64,000 nucleotides of DNA from Azolla caroliniana (Eukaryota > Polypodiophyta), in the NCBI GenBank assembly GCA_043228905.1, contig JBHGNT010000004.1, positions 17,732,001-17,796,000 of the forward strand, written 5' to 3'. Below, one piece after another: positions 41,190 to 53,086 of the stretch. The position numbers and the translations under genes are program-made. The first letter of the stretch is position 1. Each line of letters starts with the position of its first letter. Below the pieces are notes generated by a model. That model was not told the origin of the DNA, did no database searches, and saw only the letters and a list, made by a program, of their open reading frames with translations.

Positions 41190-42700
41190 GGGAACAGAGT
41201 TGAAGGAAATGTCGTGATATGAAGATGAGATGTGGCCTCAAAACTGCAAAAAGAAGATCCAGGAGAACATTCATTTGTGGTTACCTATGGAAGCTTCACA
41301 AAATAATCAGAAAAGATGCACAATGGAAGTATAGGCATTATGCTCCATCAACCTGGCTGACTTTTTGTCTTTGATATGCTCAGGAACTAGAAGACGTTTT
41401 AGTACAAATACCGAGATGGAACTTTGAGTAAACTGCACAATAAGATCAGTAGAAGACTCAGAAAGAAATCCTATCAGCACAACAAAATACACTAGAAAGG
41501 ATCCTATTTTGTTGTGTGGAACCTTCTGGCCTTTAGTCTCCGGTGCTCAAGACATATAGTTACTGAACACAAAGATAAGCAGAAGAATTGGAAAAGGCTA
41601 GTGATACACTCCAAGAAACCTGTATTGACAAAGATGACATTGTTTACAAGATGTGGTGTTAAGAAAACTGCACAAGAAGATAAGCAGAAGACTTGGAAAA
41701 AGCTAGTGATTACACTCCAAGGAACCTGTATTGACAAAGATGAAATTGTTTACAAGAGCGCTAGTGTTTATTCTCCATGGAACATATTTATGTAAAAAAG
41801 GAAAGGGATGGAACTGTTTAGAAGAAAACATACAGAAGATCAAGATGAATTAAGCCTAGGAATTATGCTCCAAGGGAGACCTGCTGACCCCTTGAGTCTG
41901 ATACTGAATGAAAAGTTTGATGCAAAGACAGAAACTGAGCAAGACAATGAGCAGAAAACTCAGAAGAAGGTTGGGATTATGATTCATGGAATCTGTGTTT
42001 GTAATGATGAAGAGAACCTAAAATTTTAATTGTTCAGAAGAAGATCGTTCAAAATTTCGTTTCTTCAATGGATTAACCTGTAAGGTAATTACAATGAAGA
42101 AAGGTGTCTATAAAAAAGAGTCTGTTCAGAAGAAGATCAGCAGAAGATACTTTATATGCACAGGAAAGATTATGTTTTTAGGAGCCATGGACGTTATGTT
42201 TACAACTTATAGGAATTCCCAAGAAACATAAGAAGATGATCAACAGAAAAATCTACATGAAATTAGCCTTTGAAACCTTCGTTTTACAAAGACAAGAGAC
42301 TGCAAAGGCGATCCAGAGCACGTATAATAGGTATGGATTACCATTGCTCACCTGTGTTTACGACTCCAAAATCTGCTTACAAGGACCTGTCCAGAAGATC
42401 CACGGGAAAAAGCTAGGTTCAAAGCTCTCCATGGAAAATCTGCATTTACATTAAATACGCAATCCAAATTCAAGAAACGGTTCAGAAGAACCTCCATTTT
42501 AAAATGGCTACCAATGAAATCTGAGCTCTAATGAATAACCTGGGTTTACAATGACGAAATCTGTTCCCGCAAAAACTTTGTCCAGAAGAATGTCCACAGT
42601 AAAAATGCAAAGGACTAAGCTGAAGCTTCCATTGAAGGCTATGTTTCCAAATAGGACATGCGTGGGTACAGATATTTGTTTATTTATACAGCGAATTGCC
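41190..42700. repeat. degenerate interspersed/tandem array with AGAAGAT and TCCAAGGAACC motifs
   Basis: Blocks built on CAGAAGAAGATC, CTCCAAGGAACCTGT and TTTACAA recur at 60-130 bp intervals. Two blocks (about 41550-41645 and 41655-41757) are close copies: both have GATAAGCAGAAGA, TGGAAAA and ACTCCAAG. Lies upstream of the candidate exon at 41138. Confidence 0.6.
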
Positions 42701-42739
42701 TGCACCAAATTGCGAGCGTTTTCCTCTCTCTGGTAATCA

Positions 42740-42980
42740 GGACGTGCAGAAGAAGAAGAAGAAGAAGACGATGAAGAAGAATCAAAAGGCTAGGATTTCT
42801 GATCCATGGAAAACACCAAATCGGGACGGGCGTAGCTGCATATGTATGTATGTATGTATGAGGATCGGAAAGGGTTTGACGAGCGCGCAGACGTTGGTGG
42901 TGGTGTTTTACTTCGTGTATTTCCTCTTCCTCAACAGTAGAAGAAGACGAAGAAGAAGAAGAAGAAGAAAGCGATTGATT
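42740..42980. repeat. (GAA)n-rich low-complexity region
   Basis: AGAAGAAGAAG runs at about 42747-42785 and 42940-42972, plus a TATG repeat near 42840-42860. It yields Ser- and Lys-rich false ORFs. Confidence 0.85.
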
Positions 42981-43093
42981 TTGAATGAAATGTGTCTGAA
43001 ATGTGTCCAGAGACACAGAGACATATCTTTCTAATGTCCGGCGATTAATGTCCACAGGAGAGGCCGATTGCAATCTATGGGACGGGGCCTAGC

Positions 43094-43097
<4 letters not shown>

Positions 43098-43141
<44 letters not shown>
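43098..43141. repeat. (AG)n microsatellite at the 3' end of LINE E copy 2a
   Basis: About 22 GA units. Equals a (TC)n tail on the minus-strand LINE that follows. Confidence 0.95.
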
Positions 43142-43146
<5 letters not shown>

Positions 43147-44366
43147 ATTATCATTTTCGGAGGTCAAATATGACCTGTGAGACCAAAAATATTCCATTTC
43201 ATGTGATATGTGTGAAAGTGAGTAGCGACTCTCGATCTTCAAGAACTTTACCAAATGAATGTTGTAATTGAGAGTGCACATTGTGGTGGTTGTGAGAGAA
43301 ATTCGTGTAAGGATTCGGCTTAGTCGAAGATGTGTGGAACGCATGGTCGAATATGATCAAAGGCAGCGAGCATTGTATCAAAGTGTGATACTCAGACTCG
43401 TGAACTTGTTTATGGCAAAGTGTGCATAGTCGACCACTCTCATCACTTGTGCCCCAATGCCCCGTCTCACATTGCAATGCATGTGAGCTAAGTCGCATAG
43501 AAGCAATGGTTCGAATGGTAGACAACGGGATGGGCTCTAACATGTATTGATGTGTACGGTTTCCTCGTTCCACGAAGAATATAGTTTTGTAGTTAGGTGA
43601 AACATGTGTAGTATAATGTGTGAAGCGTGACCCTCCACATTTTTCCCATGTCATGATATACTGGCTTTGCAAAAAGGCCTCATTTATAGAGGAATCTAGT
43701 GATGCATCATGAAGCAAATGTGTTGCATCCCATCTACCAAACCACTTTTTCATATCTTGCATCCAACCGGAACTCAAAATTTTGCTTTTATGCATCTTTT
43801 TTGGATTTTTTTGCTTGTTTCCCATGCAATTCTAGGAAAGTCGATGTAATGGACTTTTTGAACCTTAAGAATGTATTCAACAACCCTTTTCATGGCCATG
43901 ACCTCAATGGGAAGTGATCTTGTCTCAAGGAGGAGGAGTATGTATGACATTTGTTTATTAACTTATAGAAACAGTCTAAGAAAATGTTTTTGGACATTTT
44001 CAAACTCTTTCCAAGTAGATTTAGGGATGCAACCACTCCATATTTCCACCCCATAGAGAAACATTGATGTTACCAAAGTGTCGAAAAGATATTTCTTGAG
44101 AACCCAACACTTAATATCTCCACGATTGCATGTGTTCTCAAATGTATAATATGCTTGCTTTCCCGCCTCTAAGCAGCGTGTACCACATTCATTCCATCTA
44201 CGATTTGAAGGAGCTTCAAACCCAAGATATTTGAAGTTTTCCACACATTCAAGTGGTTCATTATTGTACATAATGCATGACTTACCGTTTTTTTGGCTCT
44301 TCACAATCATGATCTTTGTTTTAGAGCAATTGACACTTAATTTAGTATGCATGCAAAATTATGATG
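43142..44366 (-). mobile_element. LINE E copy 2a, 5'-truncated
   Basis: Minus-strand coding matches copies 1 and 3: KLSVNCSKTKIMIVKSQ at the 5' end (44352), FKYLGFEAPSNRRWNEC, then a second frame (43825-43199) with WMQDMKKWFGRWDA, HDASLDSSINEAFLQ and LCTLCHKQVHESEYHTLIQC. The 3' end reads AATATAATC then TC repeats. The 5' end (about 44366) abuts another AG run. Confidence 0.88.
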
Positions 44367-44387
44367 AGCAAAGAGAGAGAGAGAGAG
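44367..44387. repeat. (AG)n between LINE E copies 2a and 2b
   Basis: Short AGAGAG run that is at once the 5' flank of copy 2a and the TC tail of copy 2b. Confidence 0.85.
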
Positions 44388-44772
44388 ATTATATTATCAT
44401 CTTTGGAGGTCAAATATGACCTGTGAGACCAAAAATATTCCATTTCACGTGATACGTGTGAAAGTGAGTAGTGACTCTCGATGTTCAAGAACTTTACCAA
44501 TGAATGTTGCAATCGAGTGTGCACATTGTGGTTGTGAGAGAAATTTGTGCAAGGATTGGGCTCGGTCGAAGAAATGTTGAAAGCATGGTCAAATATGATA
44601 AAAGACAGATCATTGCATCAAAGTGTGATACTCAGATTCGCGAACTTGTTTAGGGCAAAGTGTACATAGAAGACCACTGTCATCACTTGTGCCCCAACGC
44701 CCTGTCTCACATCGCAATGCATGTGAGCTAAGTTGCATGGAAGCAATGGTTCGAATGGCAGATAATGGGATG
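44388..44772 (-). mobile_element. LINE E copy 2b, strongly 5'-truncated
   Basis: Matches the last 385 bp of copy 2a with base changes. Ends at GGGATGGG (44772), next to GAAA repeats that form the tail of LINE F. Confidence 0.85.
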
Positions 44773-45148
44773 GGAGAAAGAAAGAAATATTAATGTCTTC
44801 TTAAGGCCACAATTGGCCCATGAGACAATTGGTTTACAACAAAATGGGTATTTATCTAATCATCAAAACTAAAATAAAATAAAGTAAAAATAGAACTTAA
44901 ACTAAAAGAGTTTTAGTAGTGTACAAAATGTGGTATACTTGATAAAAGGAAGTGACTTTGCACTAAGCCTAATTTCATTTCCACCCAAGCCTCTCGAAAA
45001 GAACTAGGAGGTCAAAGGGTTTTGGTGTGGGTGTGACCCATGGTCTCAATGTATAGAGTGCCCCAACCATGGCTTCTAGGCGGTGTAGCTCACGTTCCCT
45101 TATTTTCTTTATTGCTTCTACACGTCGAGTTACTTTGAAACCCGGCCT

Positions 45149-47093
45149 CTAAGGGCGTTTGGTTCTTCTTTGGTTTTCTGCTTCATCAAGGAAAAGGCTG
45201 AGTGGTGTAGGTGTGTCGACATTCGTTGTCTCCCCCTGTTCTTGAAAAACTTCATTTATTACATGTTGGTGAACAATAGCAACATTATTGTCAGCGTTTT
45301 GTAACTTATTCTTTCTGTGTTGTTTTAGCTCTAGGATGTATCTGCCTAATTTCTTTATATCTAGAGTATCTAATAGTTTGGGAAGGGTAGGAGAGGAACC
45401 AAGTATGTCTTGGTATTTTGCCCTTATCTGGGGTAGGTGGGACACTTGCATGTAAAGTGGTACTCATCCTCTATATCTATGTGGCATAACTTACATATCC
45501 TTTCCTCCCTAGGGACTCCATTAGTACAACCATTCTCAATCTCAAGTTGGTGAGATGATATTCTAAGTTGTCCAATGGCAACCCTTAGTGCATGTGGTAA
45601 GAAGGGGGGAGGTTATTAATGTCTAGACCATTTGCAAGAAGCTAACTCACCATCATGCCATACCATGAGCTAGTATAGCCGGAGTCATATAGTGATCGAG
45701 AGGCCTTAAAGGCTTGATAGGATATTCTATCATGTGGTCTGTTATGTATCTTGTGGATAAAGACTACAAGTTGAAAAAGTGCCTCTACTAACATCGGGGC
45801 TAAAGTGAACTCAGCCCTAATAATGTCATGTGGTACTGTCGATTTGCTTCGAAGTTGGCGCAATAACATTATCACCAATGGTCTCTCTAATTGTGTCCAC
45901 ATGAAGGATGGTAGTCTTGGAGCCCAAACCACTGATGCATACATCAAGGAGGGAGTCACTAATGAGTCAAAGAGCCACCCTTTAGTCCGTGGCTCTTGAA
46001 AGTATGCTTGATGGTATTGACTCTCAAGGAGTGAGAGGGATGCATGTCCTCTCGTAAGTCTATATCCTTTGTTGATTGTGTCATCGAAAATTTACCTAAG
46101 CGGGCACTAAAAGTGACTCCGAGATAGACATATGATCCAACCACCTCAACTGGGTTATGGGAGATAGTTAGGTGACACTTAGCTCTAACTTGAGCCGATG
46201 TGTGGAAGATAAGGACTTTAGTTTTCCCTAGATTCATTGCCAAACCTCGTTGTGTGCAAAAGTCATCTAAGGCATTAAGGTGCCTTTGTAGGTCGTGTTC
46301 GGATTTAGAGAGCAAAACTATGTCGTCTGCATAGAGCAAGATACGAACCTGTGTATCCCCAAGGACTACTCCGTTGCCTCCCTTACGATCCATGTAGATC
46401 CTAAAAAGAGTCGGAGATAGGGGGCAACCTTGTTTTACACCAATAGTGCTAGTGAAACAATTGGATAGGCCACTTGGGCATCGAACACACCTAGACACTT
46501 GTTCATATAGTGCGTAGATGGCCCAAACCATGTCATATGGTATCCTCAAGCTTTTAAGCTCTCTAGGGACCGTGTCAAAGGCTTTGCGGAAGTCCACAAA
46601 ACAACAATATAATTTCTTCTTGCAAGCCTTAATCAGGTCAATTAAGCATCTAACTGTGAAGATATGATCAATAGTGGAGAAGGCTCGTCTAAAGCCAGCC
46701 TGTTCAGGTGTGCGAAGATTTAGGGTCTCCATATAATCACTAAGCTCTTGCCTCCATTACTGCACCATATAATTTAGCAAGGGTATGACCTATCATAATG
46801 GTCCTATATGTATTTGGGTCCATGGGGTCCCCCCCTTTATGTATGGGGGCCACTGTGTTCATAGTCCATTGTGGTGGAAAACCCTCCGCGAGGGCATGAT
46901 TGAAGATTAGAGTTAGCAAGGGAGCTAGGCACTCTCTCGCATATATGATGTGTTCTGCTCGCAATCTTGTGTGGTTCATGGGCATCCTATGTTGTAATTT
47001 CTTTATGACCTTCGCGACCCTAAAGGTCATGAAAAGTGTCCCCACGGTAGGTCGGGGTGTAGAAGGCATTGGAATGGGTGGTTGGTTTGGCAT
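45149..47093 (-). pseudogene. reverse transcriptase and C-terminal region of LINE F
   Basis: RT is split over two frames: 47093-46740 (GFPPQWTMNTVAPIHKGGD) and 46732-45959 (QAGFRRAFSTIDHIF, FVDFRKAFDTVPRE, GVKQGCPLSPTLF, LLYADDIVLLS). Both catalytic Asp of YADD are intact. The thumb/connection continues at 45959-45642 in another frame, and 45451-45149 forms the C-terminus. At least three frameshifts. Confidence 0.87.
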
Positions 47094-47242
47094 TTGGTAA
47101 AGTATCTCTGGATATGTGTGCTAGGTTTCGGATCTTCGATGGGTGTTTGTGGTCTTGGTTCCCGTAATCTCTTCCATGCAGTGGCACAATCGCTACTCAT
47201 GAGCATATGGTAGAGTTCCCAATATTGGGATGCCTCCCATGC

Positions 47243-48430
47243 TCATCTCTTACGACGTGTCATCTTGCACATTTCTTTGCGAGCTTGTATTGAGGTAATA
47301 CTACCACTGAGTTGCGATATTGTAAGTTGTGTATGTAAGTTCCTACAATCCTCATCATACCATCTATTTTGTGGCATAGATCCTAATCTACCTTGATTGG
47401 AGTGTTTCGTATATGGGAAACTGCTAACTGTTGCAGAGTGAAGGATGTGTGTGAGTTTCGTACTAAGGCTCTCTAAAGGTAGGGAGGGATCAAGGGAGGA
47501 GAGATGGGCTTGAACATGTCGAGAGTATATGTCAGAGAGGTCATGTGTGAAATGTATTGTGGTGTGATGGCATGGTTGACTATATTTGGTGATGTTAGAG
47601 ATATCACATTTTAGTTCGAAGTATAAGAAACTATGGTCCGCGCCAATAGGGCATGGGGCCACCCGAAAGGAGTTAATCATGTGGGTAGCTTCATGGCGTC
47701 CTATTAGATAATCAACTGTGCTTTCCCCTCCTCCATGTGGGAAACATGTGAGCTCTTCCGAGCTTGGCCACTTGGCTAAACCATTATATATGACCATCTG
47801 GTGCCGACTGCAAAGTTCGAGCAAATGATGGCCAAAGCTCGTGGCGTCTGCACGTTGATCCTTTGATCTACGTGTGGTGCATATGTCTAAAGGATTGACA
47901 TTTACCATTTCTAGGTTTCTATTCATCTGAAATATTGTGCATTGTCGGGATTGGGTTCTCGCATTGAAGTCTCCTACAAGGAATACTTCTCCTTCGGAAG
48001 AATATCGGATTATGTCGTTTGATAGAGGTTCGTATGGGGAAGGCCCATGTGGCACTCCTTCATCAACTAATCTCGCCTCACCAACCAGATTATAACAAGA
48101 TCCTTTCGGTGGAAAGTAATAAATGGCGACAAATACTGCCTTGTCCTTGGTTGTGGAGACTTTCACCTACATAAAACGAGCTTTTGGGTCTGTCCTCAGT
48201 ATTTCTATCCTATTATGTAGCTCTCTCCGAAACAATATTGCGACACCTCCAGATCCCCTCGTAGTGCATCGACGTGAGGTTTGTCTAAAAGCGGACTCCC
48301 AATGAAATCCTTCGACTCGTGGGAGTCTTCTATTTGGGCTTTGGTGTGTTTCTACCAAGAAAAGTATATCTGATACCTTTAATATCTCCTCTAGGTGGCC
48401 GAGGTGTGTCCAAAGTGCTTCGTTACAATT
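47243..48430 (-). pseudogene. apurinic-type endonuclease of LINE F
   Basis: Contains LFLVETHQSP (catalytic Glu), GSGGVAILFRREL, VFLVGDFNART (Asp and Asn) and IGADHSFLYFEL (Asp-His). The main conserved residues of APE-type LINE endonucleases are therefore present. One TAG (48169-48167) sits where Trp is expected. The enzyme nicks target DNA to prime reverse transcription. Confidence 0.85.
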
Positions 48431-48508
48431 CTATAAGGTCATCCTAAGTGTATTTTCTATCATATGGGCCACACACTGTCAATTAGTAGTACAATCATTT
48501 ATGATCAC

Positions 48509-49275
48509 TCATCCGTCTCGATAAAAGGCGCGATGCCCTTCTTTAGGAGCTTGCATAACTCGTGGCATACAACTCTTGCGATGCTCAATTTGCATCTTAG
48601 TGAGGTCTTCATTGAGATAGATAAGGTCCCCACCCAATCCTCGAAGAATTGGTCTCTTCTTAAAGAAAGTGATTCTAGAGTCAAAGTCTTTAAATTGAAG
48701 GACTAAGGCTCTCTTCCTAGTTGTGTCACGTCCGGCCCTCCAAAATTTGGTGATAGGTAGGGCTGTTGTGTACCCTAACATTTTCCCAAGTGTTTGTGCA
48801 TCCTTGTCTAGGGATGCACCTTCCTTGAACCCAGTGACACATACATTTAAGTGTCAGGCCTGACGCATTTTCTCTTCTTCAAGGGTGGTATTAACAATAT
48901 TTTCATCTTTGATTTCTTTTCTAATGTTTCTTTTAACCACATCTACCCAACCTGTTTTAGCTAACTCTATGTTATTTTTAACTTCCTCTTTAACTTTTTT
49001 AATCTCGTCTTTTATATCCTCTATGAAGGATATTTCACCGTCCTCCCGAGATACCTCGATGTCATTAAGTTGTTTGAGATGTTGGAGAAGGACAAACACT
49101 ATTTTTGATGTATCGTTCTGCTACGATATCCTTTTCCTTAGTTCTTTGGCTCATTTCGAAGCTTCCACAGAGGGCTTTCCAAAGAGTATGTGCACATATC
49201 ATTTGGTGGTTTCTGTAGAAATTTACGAGTAAAATGATCATTCGTTTGTATGCATCTCATGGTCGCATGCTTTGT
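48509..49275 (-). pseudogene. ORF1 of LINE F (coiled coil and C-terminal nucleic-acid-binding domain)
   Basis: A Lys/Glu-rich helix (49099-48854: IKDEIKKVKEEVKNNIELAK) suggests a coiled coil. The following frame (48781-48509) reads RKRALVLQFKDFDSRITFF and EHRKSCMPRVMQAPKEGHRA, resembling the ORF1p C-terminal domain of L1-like elements. A frame change near 48800-48850 separates them. The reading can be extended to about 49275 with stops. Confidence 0.65.
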
Positions 49276-50674
49276 TTCCTTCTCCAACAAAATTACTTGT
49301 AAGTGAGCTCTCTCATATTTTTTGTCATATGGATGTTAGTGTTTTCATGAATATGGACGCGTTTCCGAATTCCTCAAAGGATGCATGCATGGTTGAGTCA
49401 GTAGAAAGTCCAAGAGGGGATGGTAAAAGACAACGATGTATTGGATATAATACTAATGATATGTCTTATGTTGATGCAATGCGACAGGATGATATTGAGA
49501 AAGATGATAGTCATTGGGAACATTTAAGATGCATGAAAAGTATACTAATGGAAGATTGTATAAGGGAGAATGTAAAAGTTGTAGAGGAGTTTGTTGACGA
49601 TGAAGTGGTTAAGGTAGAAATAGACAATAAGGAGTTTTTGGGCTCATTTGCTAATTTTTTTAATAGAGGGGTCATATTGTTTTTCACAAGGAAGATACCT
49701 TTCCTTTGGAGGGTCAAACAATGGTTATGTGGGGTTTTACAAGCTGATTGTGTTCAAGATGTTTATGCCGGTCCTCGTGGGTTTTATGAGGTTATTTTGG
49801 TATCACAAGAGTATAAAGAGAAATTACTCAAAAAATTGCCAATTTTTTATGTGAAAAGTTTGGTTCATATGTTCCGTGGAGGCCACTAGTGGAATACCAA
49901 GATATATTGAAGCAAGAGTGTCCTATATGGGTTGAGGTAGAGCGTACATATTCAGTGGTCTAGCCAATATTATGATCATCAATGGAAATGTTGGCAAAGA
50001 TCTTGGTATCCCCTAGTGGTAATGCTCAAAATCTATATCGGATGTGTATTCTTTGGAATATTGCTATAAAGAGGCCAAGTTGTTTACAAATTGCATGCTT
50101 TGGTATGCCATTGTGGGGTACATTTGCAGGATATTATTTCCATTGTGGTGAGATATGGCATTTTATGGCTGACGGTCCTCAAAAAAGAAATAATGTATTG
50201 GAAGTGGTACATGAAGAGTCTACAAATCATGACCATATTCAAACTTTAACAATTTCAGAGCAAATAAAGGAACCACAAATTGTGAATTACAAGGATGGAA
50301 AGACTCTAGAGGATGAAGGGCAATGGTCAATAGTTTTTGGAAAGATGAAGAAGTGTAATAAGAATGTTGGGAATAATGTATCTATGGAGAAGGTAACATT
50401 GATTCAACAAACAAATTCCATGCAGAATAGATCATGGGGTCGTCAGGAGGACTATCCAAAGAAATTGTCTTTTGATAATAAAGGTAATTTTTATGTTCCT
50501 TGGAATAAACGGAAACTAGTGCCTTGTTCACAAGAGGAGCCACTAGGGTTTGGAGTTTTACATTCCCATAGTAATTCGTATGCAATCTTAGGGGATTTAT
50601 TTCAAGATATGGTAGAAACATTAGTAGTGAAGGAGAAGGAGATTTCTAAAATTAAAGGAAAAAATGAAGTATGA
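49272..50674 (+). pseudogene. LINE ORF1-like gag fragment G (DUF4283-type), no EN or RT attached
   Basis: Two plus-strand segments, 49272-49889 and 49982-50674, are separated by a stop and a shift. They contain PFLWRVKQWLCGVLQ, RGFYEVILVS, WVEVERTY and a degraded knuckle GYYFHCGEIWHFM (C-G-E with the last Cys missing). This pattern fits the ORF1 gag-like protein of plant L1 LINEs. It runs opposite to LINE F and is not its ORF1. No ORF2 follows. Confidence 0.6.
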
Positions 50675-52009
50675 AGATATTCATAACTTTCATTATTCTT
50701 CTTCTTCTTATTACTATTAATCTCAGTTGATTAGCCAACTAATTGACTCCTATGTCGATTTTCTAGTCGGCTTGACTAGCCAACTCCCATGTCGGCTATC
50801 CAGTCGACCCGACTAGTCGGCCTTCTCCTTGACCTGGAGCATCCATGATGTAGTTGACTATTATTGTTGACTCTCTCTATCTCCTTAAGAATAGTTGACA
50901 ACCCTATCGACTCGCTGGTCAATCTGACCGACCATCCAATGTTCGGCTTGTCTCTAAAAAAACTCAAAGAATGATACAATATTTTAGTTCGAGCTTATCT
51001 AGGAATAAGTATGAAATGATATCATAGATGTTGCACTATATGGCATTACCCTTACAGTGATAAGGTTCAACCTTGGCTAATCACTAATATCGTGCTTGAA
51101 CTCCCTTGCCTTGATCATAATGTTCATAATTAAAACTCCTAACATTGTTCTATTGGTTCAAACAATCTATTAGAGAAGAAGTGCATTACTAGATGCATGA
51201 AACTGATTATTAGCATGATGAGCCACAATCAAATATAGCACTAGGGGTAATATGTAAAGCAAAAGGACTGCAAAATATCCATTGCCCTCTTATAAAAAGA
51301 GATGATGATGATATTTTGATGTTTGTTGTGGGTCAAAATCATGATCTAAATTATTATTCCTGTCCAAAATGTCAACATACTTCTTGAGAATTGCATTATA
51401 TGTTGAGCATGAGAGAAGTAATCCTCCACTAGGTTTTGCATTGCTTGCATATATTCATACTTACGTGATGATGACATGATGGTACCTCAACAACCACCTT
51501 GTATGAGTAGGTTCAAATAAGTGTAAAGACTCCATAAGAGCCTGAGACTCATGGAAGTAGTAAGATGCAACTCAATACATTTTGGCATTCTTACCTTGTA
51601 TTTGGGCCAATGTCAAGGGTTAACCAAAGCATATCTATTGAGGGTTACCTTGTAGTGGGCCTATACATCGGTAACAATCCATCCAGATGAAGAAACCTAT
51701 AACACCTCCAAATCCCTCCCTAAAGAATGTTGGACTTCTAGTCTCCTAGATAGCATGTGAAATTGCAAGCATTGAATTGCTCATCCTCTTTGACAATTTG
51801 GTTAAATAGCAACCCTTGGATTGGTTGTCACCCTTCACTCTTGCAATTTTATTTTGAACATCACCACCATTATTTTCTATTTCTTTACCACATGTTCACA
51901 TCGGGTTCACCATGATTTAGTGCAGAAGTGCATGAGATTCATGCATGTGCGCATGAAACCACAAGGTTATGGGCTAGAGGTCCAAGATGTCTCTAAGAAT
52001 ATGTAAGAG

Positions 52010-52112
52010 GCATTGAGACAAAGTGTACGCAGCTTAATACCTTGGCCCATGAGGTTTTGAACCACCGACCATTGAATTTGAAACAACACACTTAACCAGC
52101 TGAACAAATAGT
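52010..52112 (-). mobile_element. candidate tRNA-derived SINE head
   Basis: Minus strand has an A-box-like TTCAGCTGGTTAAGTG (52103-52088) and a B-box-like GGTTCAAAACC (52063-52053), at roughly tRNA spacing. No full tRNA fold was checked. Confidence 0.45.
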
Positions 52113-52339
52113 AATATAAAAACATAGCTTTTAAGGGACCAAGGTAAGTAACATGAGAAATAGGTACATTTTGGGTAGGATATTCAATACTATATTTGCA
52201 TCCCCTTCTTGAGAAACATGTACATTTTGATTGTATTACTAGTTGTGTCTAGTAGTCATTTGTTTTGGAAGACTCCAAAACAAGGACATTCCTAGTTGAG
52301 GCAAACCAGAAGATTCAAATGATACCACTTGGCAACAAC

Positions 52340-52565
52340 ATAGAGCTGCTGAAAATATAGTGGTAAATGGTGTTGTATATCCAACAATTCCAATGAGACA
52401 ACATCCACTAATTGACCACCAACACGAACGTTATTTTATGATAAGGTTTTGCCAACACCAAATATAGTGGTAAATTTTATATATCTAACTATTGGAATCA
52501 GAAAACACCCCTGATTGACCAGTAACATGCATGTTTAATTGATAAAAAGGTTTCGCCAACACATC
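52340..52565. repeat. two diverged direct repeats of about 110 bp
   Basis: Both copies contain AATATAGTGGTAAAT, ATTGACCA and AAGGTTT(T/C)GCCAACAC in the same order. Confidence 0.7.
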
Positions 52566-53086
52566 AGTCAGCTCCCATACAAGCCCTTTGGATTTTGAAA
52601 TCACATTCGGAAATATCTATTGTTGGTAGATAGTTATATGTTTTTGCAAAGTCCTATAGATTTGTTGTATTCTCATAAACTTATTTTACTTAATGCATGA
52701 AAAGAAAACATGGAGTAGCCATAAAGAAAAACATCCCAAACAACCAAGTGAACACTTGGATTGTGTGGTTGCATGGCAAGTTTTCCATACTGAAGATATT
52801 TCATAGTTTTGCTTGATTGTTACTTCATTCACTATATACTTGCCGGCCTTGAATGTCTAATGAAAAAACTAGTTAAAACACCAATTGATGATATACACAC
52901 AATGTATGTGTATATGCACACATACACACATCCATAATATACAACAAATTCTTCATAATACATTTTTTTTTTTCTGTTCTCTTGAAATCATTGATCCTGA
53001 ATGATTAATTTTCCTGGATCTATATATAATTACAAGTTTTATTTTGGCCAGGAAACTTTCCTAAACAAATAGATACAATTTTATAT

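Larger units (their letters stand above)
44773..49275 (-). mobile_element. LINE F, near full length, with (TTTC)n tail
   Basis: On the minus strand: ORF1 (about 49275-48509), endonuclease (48430-47243), RT (47093-45959), C-terminal region (to 45149), 3' UTR and a TTTC-repeat tail (44773-44786). ORF1 and ORF2 are close together. Several frameshifts and a few stops make it inactive, but it is the most complete LINE in the window. The RT style resembles LINE E rather than L1 element H. Confidence 0.87.
50680..53086. other. gene-free stretch before the pyroglutamyl-peptidase gene
   Basis: Contains a short region of GTCGACTAGTCGG-like words (50750-50940), a pair of about 110-bp direct repeats (52340-52565) and a SINE candidate. 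No genes seen. Confidence 0.45.

Noticed and set aside
42684-43073. Ser- and Leu-rich minus-strand ORF
   Set aside because: Low-complexity GAA/TTC sequence; at most a 5' UTR.
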